Positions 1 to 4,577 of a stretch of DNA of 7,225 nucleotides are shown in pieces. Numbering within the stretch: position 1 is the first letter of the stretch; each line of letters opens with the position of its first letter. The DNA comes from Pseudomonadota bacterium (lineage in GTDB: Bacteria > Pseudomonadota > Gammaproteobacteria > Acidithiobacillales > Acidithiobacillaceae), in NCBI GenBank assembly GCA_021827445.1, contig JAKAVW010000154.1:1-7225 (forward strand), in the 5' to 3' direction. Both the position numbers and the translations under genes were made by a program. A model generated the notes under the pieces. That model did not search any database. It was not told the DNA's origin and saw nothing but the letters and a program-made list of their open reading frames with translations.

Positions 1-237
1 CAGCTCGGCGGGCTGCACCAGCGGCATCAGCAGTTCCTGCGCGCCGCTGCGGTCCATCTCCTCGCGCACCACCCGCTCCACCTTGCGCAACACCCGCAAA
101 CCCAAGGGCATCCAGGTGTACAAGCCAGAAGCCAGGCGGCGGATAAAACCCCCGCGCAGCAATAGCTGGTGGCTGATGAGCTCCGCCTCGGCGGGTGTCT
201 CCTTAAGGGTGGGGATGAAGATCTGACTGGCGCGCAT
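1..237 (-). CDS. proS: Prolyl-tRNA synthetase, N-terminal part (runs off the left edge)
   Basis: Class II aminoacyl-tRNA synthetase that charges tRNA-Pro with proline in the cytoplasm. The 79 visible codons begin MRASQIFIPTLKETPAEAEL and continue through SHQLLLRGGFIRRLASGLYT, then GLRVLRKVERVVREEM and MPLVQPAEL. This is the typical bacterial-type ProS start: the TLKE(T/V)P segment, the R-x-G-(F/M)-IR-(R/K)-LASG-(L/I)-Y motif 1 region and the MP-x-(V/L)-QPAEL segment. The start is the ATG at 237-235, preceded by AGGGA at a suitable distance (CAGGGATTTTT before ATG). The rest of the catalytic domain, the editing insertion and the anticodon-binding domain lie outside the window. It is transcribed away from the accessory region. 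Family assignment is from remembered conserved motifs and is very secure. Confidence 0.95.
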   Translation of the reverse strand, partial: MRASQIFIPTLKETPAEAELISHQLLLRGGFIRRLASGLYTWMPLGLRVLRKVERVVREEMDRSGAQELLMPLVQPAEL

Positions 238-264
238 AAAAATCCCTGTTGAGTTGTAGCGTAC

Positions 265-293
265 AGTGTAAGAAAGGGCGGGAGACAAAGGAA
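265..293 (-). promoter_or_regulatory. Possible proS promoter
   Basis: On the minus strand TTCCTT (293-288) and TACACT (270-265) are separated by 17 bases, about 30 bases before the proS ATG, giving a short leader. The -35 match is weak, so this is only a candidate. The gap from 238 to about 360 holds nothing else I can recognise. Confidence 0.25.
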
Positions 294-360
294 GGGGCGC
301 GCGCCAAGACTGGAGACGATCAAATGGAGATTGTGACGTGATGCCTTTTGCTGACCTGAT

Positions 361-1034
361 TCACAGTGGGAGAGGAATCAGGTCCGTCTGCTCGTCCGCG
401 CGACTGAGATCAGCGCAAAAGGCAGCAGGTTCAGGATCTGGTTGTCTTGGGTGAAACGCCAGGTAAACGGGAAACGCCAACCGTGGTGGACGATGCCTTG
501 ATAGATCAACGCCATCTCCGCCATGTCGGGATTCAACGACCGAAAGTACCGCAAACAACCCCCAGCGTTTAGTCATGCCTTCCTCTATTTGACCAGATTT
601 TTGTTTCCAGAAGTCCGTCATACGGTTTGGATCACAGTTCACCCAATCCACGACCCGCAATCCTGGAACGCGCTTGAACTCCCGCAGGTTGTTAGTCACG
701 ACGATCAACCCTGAACTTCTGGCATGACCCGCAATCATCTGGTCATAAGGCCCTATGGGCTGGCCAATCCTTGCCAGTTCGGCACGCATCTGTCCGGTAT
801 GTTTGGCAGCTTCGCTTCCGTATTCGAGGACTTCCAGCCGGGCTGCAAATCCTTCGATGTCCGTCAGATTATGCTCTGGGGCTTGGGACTTCTCCGCACC
901 GTAAATCAACTCCATCAGGGTAATGGTACTGACCGCCATTTGGCCCTGATGCTGACGGAACTGTTCCTGAATCTCTGGCGGTTTGGTTTAATGGTAAAAA
1001 CACAGATGTTGGTATCCAGCAGGTATTTGATCAC
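361..1034 (-). pseudogene. vapC: VapC-type PIN-domain toxin, frameshifted and lacking its normal stop
   Basis: PIN-domain ribonuclease toxins of the VapC/MvpA type cleave RNA (the enteric VapC cuts initiator tRNA) and are held inactive by VapB. The GTG at 1034-1032 opens MIKYLLDTNICVFTIK, with the first catalytic Asp at residue 7 and the GTG overlapping the vapB stop by 4 nt (GTGA). At 985-986 the frame breaks: ATTAAA-CC-AAACCG lacks one base compared with an open frame, and the homologous sequence (KPPEIQEQF, then MAVSTITLMELIYGAEKSQ) resumes in another frame. The later PIN residues are present: E in LMEL, D in GPYDQMIAGHA, and VTNNLREF. The domain should end near 637 (LRVVDWVN), but the expected stop reads TGT, so the frame runs on for roughly 90 unrelated residues to 361. 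A product started at the internal ATG (939) would lack Asp7. I infer an inactive toxin; a sequencing error or recoding is less likely. Confidence 0.85.
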
Positions 1035-1054
1035 AGGCACTCCCTGTGCTGATC
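1029..1054 (-). promoter_or_regulatory. Hairpin enclosing the vapC ribosome binding site and start
   Basis: In the vapBC mRNA, CACAGG (1048-1043) can pair perfectly with CCUGUG (1037-1032) around a GAGUG loop. GAUC bases outside the stem (1054-1052 with 1031-1029) add three pairs across a 3-nt bulge. The likely Shine-Dalgarno AGGGAG (1045-1040) lies in the 5' arm and loop, and the vapC GTG start is the last three bases of the 3' arm. This would make toxin translation depend on ribosomes finishing vapB. The pairing is seen in the sequence; the role is inferred. Confidence 0.4.
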
Positions 1055-1297
1055 AGCGGGTTGCTCGCGGCTTTCCATGAAGTCAGCGCTGACGCCTTGC
1101 CGGGCCTGTCTGGCTGCGACAGGTGCAACCCCTTCACCATCAAACCAACTCTCCCAGGATTCACCAGCCGGCACGAGGATACGCATACGGCCCAGAGCGA
1201 CAACATCCACGCGCTTCACATCGCTGGGGAAAGCGATGGACTTAGGCAGGCGTATGGCCTGGCTGCGATTGATTTGAAAAACGGTAGCTTGTTCCAT
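1031..1297 (-). CDS. vapB: VapB-type antitoxin with an internal 12-residue insertion
   Basis: Antitoxin of the VapB/MvpT group: an N-terminal swapped-hairpin (AbrB-like) DNA-binding domain represses the operon, and the C-terminal tail wraps the VapC toxin. The ATG at 1297 opens MEQATVFQINRSQAIRLPK, the family signature, followed by DVKRVDVVALGRMRILVPAG and ESWESWFDGEG. The usual tail (VSxDFM-x-x-REQP-x-x-x-E) is present as VSADFMESREQPADQHREC. Between WFDGEG and VSADFM sit about 12 extra residues (57-68, Val-Ala-Pro...Gln-Gly). This makes the protein 88 aa against about 75 for the relatives I remember. GGAGG lies 8 nt before this ATG, which decides it over upstream in-frame ATGs. The frame is intact, although the paired toxin is broken, so it may survive as a lone repressor. 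Its stop overlaps the vapC start by 4 nt. Confidence 0.9.
   Translation of the reverse strand: MEQATVFQINRSQAIRLPKSIAFPSDVKRVDVVALGRMRILVPAGESWESWFDGEGVAPVAARQARQGVSADFMESREQPADQHRECL
1105..1123. repeat. Inverted repeat inside the vapB insertion
   Basis: CCTGTC (1105-1110) and GACAGG (1118-1123) form a perfect 6-bp inverted repeat around a 7-nt loop. The pair falls entirely within the 36-nt stretch (about 1094-1129) that encodes the extra VapB residues, which suggests a small inserted sequence rather than gradual lengthening. Confidence 0.5.
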
Positions 1298-1311
1298 GTC
1301 TGTGGCCTCCA

Positions 1312-1629
1312 TTGTGTATGGCAATGGGATATACCGTAATCTGGCCAGGTTATGGTGGTCAAGCGAATATGATGCGACCCTGGGCACAGCCTTTGGCTCT
1401 GCCAATGTCGGCTGGGGATGTTCGCCGATTGGCGCGATTGCGGCGAATGCCAATGGGAGTGGGCAGTGTAGGCCTATATCGATTCTGCACGGTCGCCGCC
1501 GTGTATGCCGGAGGAAGTGGCGGTGGGGCCGCCGTCTATCCGATTAGCGGACCAAATGCGTATGGGCAATATGATTGGTACATCAATGGAAACCCGGACA
1601 CCAATTACTGGATTGCATGCTACAATTGA
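1312..1629 (+). other. Doubtful reading frame in the 390 bp gap between vapB and the brnA remnant
   Basis: The stretch 1298-1688 has no gene I recognise. One plus-strand frame is open from ATG 1312 to TGA 1629 (105 codons). It ends with a protein-like tail rich in Gly, Tyr and Asn (AVYPISGPNAYGQYDWYING, then NPDTNYWIACYN). Upstream, a different frame looks more protein-like (NVGWGCSPIGAIAANANGSG, about 1403-1468), with a C-x-x-x-GAIA-x-x-A-x-G spacing. That spacing vaguely recalls cysteine-containing C-terminal modules of minor pilins or phage tail proteins. This could be the 3' remnant of a frameshifted secreted protein, or chance. No ribosome binding site was found, and its start overlaps the vapB promoter region. 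No function is proposed. Confidence 0.25.
1316..1362 (-). promoter_or_regulatory. Candidate vapBC promoter with short operator-like repeat
   Basis: On the minus strand TTGACC (1362-1357) and TACGGT (1338-1333) are 18 nt apart, placing transcription about 30 nt before the vapB ATG. A GTAT/ATAC inverted pair (1316-1319 and 1331-1334) overlaps the -10 and start point, where VapB-type repressors usually bind their own operator. The -35 match is good, the -10 is mediocre and the repeat arms are short. Confidence 0.35.
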
Positions 1630-1688
1630 CCGATCACAGAACCAACAAATAGGCGGCGCCAAGAAAGACGCGATTTAACCAAGAGGAA

Positions 1689-1936
1689 CTAATTGCAAGA
1701 GTGTAAAGCGGCAATGTATTGACGGAGGGCTTGGTTGACCGCCGTTGTGAATGTCCTCGCAGCCGATTGTTGAGACTGCGCTTCAAAAAAAGCGGTAACA
1801 TCCCGCGATCCAGGGTCAAGGTGACTTGCACCCTGTCCTCCACATCAGTTTCAGGCGCTTCGGGAGTGCCAGACAATCCCGGCAGTGGCCCGCGCCGCTT
1901 CACGGTCAATCGCCCCAGATCATATTCCTTGCGCAT
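1689..1936 (-). pseudogene. brnA: BrnA-type antitoxin, frameshifted
   Basis: Antitoxin of the BrnT/BrnA type: a ribbon-helix-helix-like DNA-binding repressor that neutralises the BrnT ribonuclease. The ATG at 1936 opens MRKEYDLGRLTVKRRG, the characteristic MRKEYD start, and continues to DRVQVTLTLDR. At about 1802-1807 the frame breaks. The homologous continuation DVTAFFEAQSQQSAARTFTT, then AVNQALRQYIAALHSCN, lies in another frame and ends at TAG 1691-1689. The sequence is GATCGC-GG-GATGTT, two bases too many for LDRDV or one too few for LDRGDV. Without the lesion the protein would be about 81 aa, normal for the family. In the unshifted frame translation runs instead into an unrelated tail ending at 1634. 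The ATG lies inside the end of the brnT remnant (17-nt overlap), matching normal toxin-first brnTA order. Confidence 0.75.
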
Positions 1937-2172
1937 GCTGATTCTCCTCTGATGTCGCAGCCTTTCGGGCGGAGATAATCCGCACCAGATCTTCACGCAG
2001 CGTATAAACTCACCAGAAGCAACCTGCCCTGGTTGGAGTGCCCAATCAACAATTCCCTGTCCTCTTCTTCGCTATGGTCTGGATCATAGAATGCCACTTG
2101 TCACGGATCGTGAAAGCAGGTCTTCGCCTCATCGAACGTCACGCCATGCTTTCTGGCGTTAGACTGCGCTTT
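1920..2172 (-). pseudogene. brnT: BrnT-type toxin remnant (truncated, nonsense codon, frameshift)
   Basis: BrnT toxins are small RelE-fold ribonucleases partnered by BrnA. Remnant pieces in order: KAQSNARKHGVTFDEAKTCF-HDP (2172-2104), a TGA stop at 2103-2101, then VAFYDPDHSEEEDRELLIGH and SNQGRLLLVS in the same frame. An extra T in a run at 2006-2008 shifts the frame, after which YTLREDLVRIISARKAATSE-ENQHAQGI leads to TGA 1922-1920. The pattern KHGV-x-F-(D/E)-EA ... D-x-DHSE-x-E-(D/E)-R ... RIISARKAT is that of the BrnT family, with the conserved Arg and His residues present. The expected N-terminus (about 10 residues, F-E-W-D type) is missing and is replaced by integrase sequence. There are three independent lesions (deletion, stop, +1 base), so the toxin is dead. 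The tail overlaps brnA by 17 nt. Confidence 0.75.
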
Positions 2173-2598
2173 GCCACGGTGAACACATGAGAGAGGATAT
2201 TGAGTTCACGGTTGACCGTTGATGCCGAAACAACCTTAAGGCGAGTGTCCCGATACCGCGAGACTTCTCTGGAACCGATGGAGGCCAGGGATTGCTTTGC
2301 CAGGCTAGAGGCCAGCAGGATGTGGATATGGGAGGCTTCCTGCGTTGCACCGCGCTTCAATGCGGTGACTTCCTGCATGTATTCTGTTCAATGCGTCAGA
2401 GAGCAGCGTGCGCTCGGCATCGTTGCGCTGGATAAAAACGCCACGGACCATTTCTGACTCAGTGATCTTTGACCACGATTCAGCATCGCGCTTAGTGCGG
2501 AAGGTTTTCGTCTGGGAAGGGAACCCGCGTTTACGGATGATGGCTTGCCAGCCGATCACGTTATTGTCTTGATCCACTCTGGGGTTAATCGTCGCCAT
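2170..2598 (-). pseudogene. Tyrosine-recombinase integrase, N-terminal half only, frameshifted
   Basis: Remnant of a site-specific integrase of a tRNA-targeting mobile element. The ATG at 2598 (AGG 6 nt upstream) opens MATINPRVDQDNNVIGWQAI and RKRGFPSQTKTFRTKRDAES, typical of the N-terminal arm-DNA-binding domain, then ERTLLSDALNR. At 2382-2383 one extra A (AACAGAATACATG where AAC AGA TAC ATG fits) shifts the frame. The core-binding domain continues as YMQEVTALKRGATQEASHIH ... REVSRYRDTRLKVVSASTVN, RELNILSHVFTVAK. It stops at about 2170, just where the catalytic domain with the Arg-His-Arg-Tyr set should begin; the sequence changes there to the brnT remnant. It begins 90 bp from the 3' end of tRNA-Glu and reads away from it, the usual place for a tRNA-integrated element's integrase. 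It is inactive as it stands. Confidence 0.85.
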
Positions 2599-2666
2599 GC
2601 TGCACCTACTTATTCGTAGCTAAGTGCAGCATAATTGCAGCGTTTAATCAAGATAGCCGTGCTGCA
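2599..2666. repeat. Four GCTGCA/TGCAGC motifs between integrase start and tRNA-Glu
   Basis: GCTGCAC (2599-2605) and GTGCAGC (2624-2630) form an inverted pair, extending with one mismatch to 10 bases per arm. Two further copies follow, TGCAGC (2636-2641) and GCTGCA (2661-2666). The first overlaps the region between the integrase Shine-Dalgarno and its ATG. Such clusters fit integrase arm-type sites or an autoregulatory operator; the role is inferred. Confidence 0.45.
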
Positions 2667-2688
2667 TTGGCTAACTTGTTGGTTTTAT

Positions 2689-2764
2689 TGGCGTCCCCAT
2701 GGGGGTTCGAACCCCAGTTACCGCCGTGAAAGGGCGGTGTCCTAGGCCACTAGACGATGGGGAC
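2689..2764 (-). tRNA. tRNA-Glu (anticodon UUC)
   Basis: Full cloverleaf on the minus strand. The acceptor stem GTCCCCA (2764-2758) pairs with TGGGGAC (2699-2693), followed by discriminator G and an encoded CCA (2691-2689). The anticodon stem CCGCC/GGCGG encloses the loop CTTTCAC with anticodon TTC, which reads Glu codons GAA and GAG. The T arm is CTGGG-GTTCGAAC-CCCAT-like with the invariant TTCGA. The D arm contains CGTCTAGTGGCCTAGGACA, typical of tRNA-Glu. Its 3' end faces the truncated integrase, so it is the probable attachment site of the decayed element. The gene itself is intact. Confidence 0.95.
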
Positions 2765-2780
2765 CTGGACAGCGCTGAGA

Positions 2781-2809
2781 ATCCTACACAGAACGGACGC
2801 ACGGGGCAA
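2781..2809 (-). promoter_or_regulatory. tRNA-Glu promoter
   Basis: On the minus strand TTGCCC (2809-2804) and TAGGAT (2786-2781) are separated by exactly 17 nt. The -10 lies 16 nt before the mature tRNA 5' end, giving a short leader as expected for a tRNA gene. Both boxes are good sigma-70 matches. Confidence 0.55.
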
Positions 2810-2831
2810 GTGTTGTTTCCCGGTGTTTGCG

Positions 2832-2873
2832 GATGCACACGCGTAGCCCGGCGGGTGCATCTTCGGGTAGACT
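2832..2873 (+). promoter_or_regulatory. Inverted repeat and possible -10 box upstream of secB
   Basis: GATGCAC (2832-2838) and GTGCATC (2855-2861) form a perfect 7-bp inverted repeat with a 16-nt spacer. TAGACT (2868-2873) follows and could be a -10 box for secB about 40 nt before its start, but no clear -35 is seen. Arms about two helical turns apart would suit a dimeric regulator. This is suggestive only. Confidence 0.25.
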
Positions 2874-2912
2874 AAGCCTCTCGCAACTCAAAAATCCAGG
2901 ATGAAAGGACTT

Positions 2913-3362
2913 ATGGACGAACAAGAAGCAGTTTTTATGATCGAGCGCATTTACGTGAAGGACATTTCTTTTGAGTCGCCTAATGCGCCGTTGAGTTTTG
3001 TGCAAACTGAGGCGCCGACCGTAGATGTGGGCCTGAATACCGCCAGTAACGTAGTGGAGGGCATGGATGGCCTTACCGAAGTGACGCTGACAGTCACAGT
3101 CAAGGCGAAGGCGGGCGAAAGCACTTACTTTGCGGTGGAGGTTCAGCAGTCTGGTTTGTTCCGCATTCAGAATATTCCGGAGGAGCACATCCCCGCCCTG
3201 ATAGCCGTGCATTGTCCGACGATACTGTTCCCTTACGCGCGGGAAGTGGTGGCGGATATGGTAGGCCGCGGTGGTTTCCAGCCTCTGCACCTGCATCCGG
3301 TCAATTTCGAGGCCCTGTATCAGCAGGCACAGGTCCAGCAACAGAACTATACGACGCAATAA
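2913..3362 (+). CDS. secB: Protein-export chaperone SecB
   Basis: Tetrameric cytoplasmic chaperone that keeps preproteins unfolded and hands them to SecA for the Sec translocase. From the chosen ATG the protein is 149 aa, normal for the family. Signatures are IERIYVKDISFESPNAP near the N-terminus, EVTLTVTVKAKAGESTYFAV-EVQQSGLFRI in the middle, and CPTILFPYAREVVADMVGRG-GFQPLHLHPVNFEALY towards the C-terminus. The last two are nearly diagnostic. An earlier in-frame ATG (2901) would add MKGL, but the bases AAAGGA between the two ATGs look like the ribosome site for the second one, so I prefer 2913. gpsA follows after 3 nt, and secB-gpsA is a common proteobacterial order. The frame is intact. Confidence 0.95.
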   Translation: MDEQEAVFMIERIYVKDISFESPNAPLSFVQTEAPTVDVGLNTASNVVEGMDGLTEVTLTVTVKAKAGESTYFAVEVQQSGLFRIQNIPEEHIPALIAVHCPTILFPYAREVVADMVGRGGFQPLHLHPVNFEALYQQAQVQQQNYTTQ

Positions 3363-3365
3363 ACC

Positions 3366-4388
3366 ATGCGCTGGGCGGTGCTGGGGGGCGGTCACTGGGG
3401 GACCGCCCTGGCGGTTTATCTGCTCCGGCAGGGGCATACCGTGCAGCTCTGGGGGCGGTGCGCCGAGCGTCTGCCTTGCCAGTCCGGCCGCGCGGATCTG
3501 TTTCCCATATTCCCGCAGGGCGCGCGGCCTGAAGGTCTGCGCTGTACTGTGGACCTCACCGCTGCGGTACGAGACAGTGAGGGTATAGTGCTCGCCATAC
3601 CCAGCCATGCCTTGCGCGGTCTGATGACGAGTCTGCGCTCCTGTCTGCCCCCCGCTACTTTGCTGGTCCTCGCCAGTAAAGGGCTGGAGATGCAGACGGC
3701 TTTGCGCCTTGATCAGGTATTGCAGGAAACCGTGCCGGATGCGCCGCTGGTGGTGCTCTCTGGTCCGAGTTTTGCCCACGACCTGATCCTGGGAAAACCA
3801 TTGGCGATGACGGCAGCGTCCACCGATTTGGCCCATGCTCAGCGGGTGGCCGAGGCCTTTGGCAGTGCGCAGATGCGGGTCTACACCAGTGATGATGTGG
3901 CGGGTGTCTGTCTGGGTGGGGCGATCAAAAATGTGCTGGCGATTGCTGCTGGCATTTCTGATGGATTGGGAAATGGCGACAGTGCGCGTGCCGCGCTCAT
4001 CACCCGCGGGATGGCAGAATTGCATCGTCTGGGAACGGCGCTGGGGGGGCGAACCGAGACCTTCATGGGCCTGGCCGGTGCCGGTGACTTGATCCTCACC
4101 GCGAGCAGCGACTTGTCGCGGAACCGGCGGGTGGGAATAGGCCTGGGCCGCGGCTTAAGCCTGGAAGCGGTGCTGCGCGAGATTGGCGAAGAGGCCGAGG
4201 GCGTGCGTACGGCGCAAGCCTTGTTTCAGCTTGCACAGCGTCTGGGCGTGGACATGCCGATCACCGAGCAGGTATATCGCGTGCTCTTTGAGGGCACGGC
4301 GCCGCGCGCTGCGAGCGATGTGCTGATGCGCCGCGCCCTGCGTTCTGAATTGCATATGCCATCCGATGCCGCGTTTTCCTCGCGCTAG
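3366..4388 (+). CDS. gpsA: Glycerol-3-phosphate dehydrogenase [NAD(P)+]
   Basis: Reduces dihydroxyacetone phosphate to sn-glycerol 3-phosphate, the backbone precursor of membrane phospholipids; cytoplasmic. The 340-aa product is of normal length. The Rossmann nucleotide-binding loop is at residues 7-16 (GGGHWGTALA). Other family blocks are SKGLE (Lys105), LSGPSFA (131-137), the catalytic-domain GAIKNVLAIAAGISDGLGNG with Lys188, FMGLAGAGDLILT (233-245) and SRNRRVG (251-257). It starts 3 nt after the secB stop with no strong Shine-Dalgarno, so it is probably translated by coupling to secB. No terminator-like hairpin with a T run follows it. The pairing with downstream membrane-lipid genes may be coincidental. 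Confidence 0.96.
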   Translation: MRWAVLGGGHWGTALAVYLLRQGHTVQLWGRCAERLPCQSGRADLFPIFPQGARPEGLRCTVDLTAAVRDSEGIVLAIPSHALRGLMTSLRSCLPPATLLVLASKGLEMQTALRLDQVLQETVPDAPLVVLSGPSFAHDLILGKPLAMTAASTDLAHAQRVAEAFGSAQMRVYTSDDVAGVCLGGAIKNVLAIAAGISDGLGNGDSARAALITRGMAELHRLGTALGGRTETFMGLAGAGDLILTASSDLSRNRRVGIGLGRGLSLEAVLREIGEEAEGVRTAQALFQLAQRLGVDMPITEQVYRVLFEGTAPRAASDVLMRRALRSELHMPSDAAFSSR

Positions 4389-4456
4389 CGGGTGCGTAAG
4401 CTCGGATTGGGTGACGACAGTGCATCGTGTGCGTCTGCGCAGGATGGGGCCATGGG

Positions 4457-4494
4457 TCTGCAACACTTGCAGAATGGGCTTGGGATCGTTACAT
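4457..4494 (+). promoter_or_regulatory. Candidate promoter for the squalene synthase operon, overlapped by a perfect palindrome
   Basis: TCTGCAA (4457-4463) and TTGCAGA (4467-4473) form a 7-bp perfect inverted repeat with a 3-nt centre. Its right arm contains TTGCAG (4467-4472), a possible -35 box. TTACAT (4489-4494) lies 16 nt further on as a possible -10. A regulator at the palindrome would compete with RNA polymerase. The spacing and palindrome are visible; promoter function is inferred. Confidence 0.35.
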
Positions 4495-4509
4495 TGCCGC
4501 CAGATGACA

Positions 4510-4526
4510 GGGTGTTTTGCACACCC
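4510..4526 (+). promoter_or_regulatory. Hairpin in the squalene synthase leader
   Basis: GGGTGT (4510-4515), loop TTTGC, ACACCC (4521-4526): a perfect 6-bp stem ending 14 nt before the AAGGAG ribosome site. No T run follows, so it is not an intrinsic terminator. It may affect mRNA stability or simply be chance. Confidence 0.3.
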
Positions 4527-4550
4527 GGATAAGTAGAATAAGGAGTTTGG

Positions 4551-4577
4551 ATGTCACCAGACAGGACCGCATGTTGA
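4551..4577 (+). other. Eight-codon leader reading frame overlapping the squalene synthase start
   Basis: AAGGAG (4540-4545) is placed 5 nt before an ATG at 4551, the best ribosome site in the area, yet that ATG opens only MSPDRTAC and stops at TGA 4575-4577. The stop lies inside ATGTTGA, which also contains the squalene synthase ATG (4571). A terminating ribosome could restart there. This could instead be a misplaced signal serving a TTG start in the main frame. Confidence 0.35.

Noticed and set aside
27..323. Minus-strand open frame overlapping proS in another frame
   Set aside because: The proS frame is unmistakable; this one is low in plausible protein features.
980..992. Programmed frameshifting in vapC
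   Set aside because: ATTAAACCAAACCG is not a classic slippery heptamer with a downstream structure, and neighbouring genes are broken in similar ways, so decay is simpler.
1719..1952. Plus-strand open frame opposite the brnA remnant
   Set aside because: The minus strand shows the conserved BrnA N-terminus and C-terminal helix, so the plus-strand frame is a shadow.
2784..4025. Long minus-strand open frame (413 codons) opposite secB and gpsA
   Set aside because: It is antisense to two clearly conserved genes, has Arg/His/Gln-rich shadow composition and no recognisable domain.
4389..4456. Intrinsic terminator after gpsA
   Set aside because: No GC-rich hairpin followed by a T run was found; read-through into the hopanoid genes cannot be excluded.
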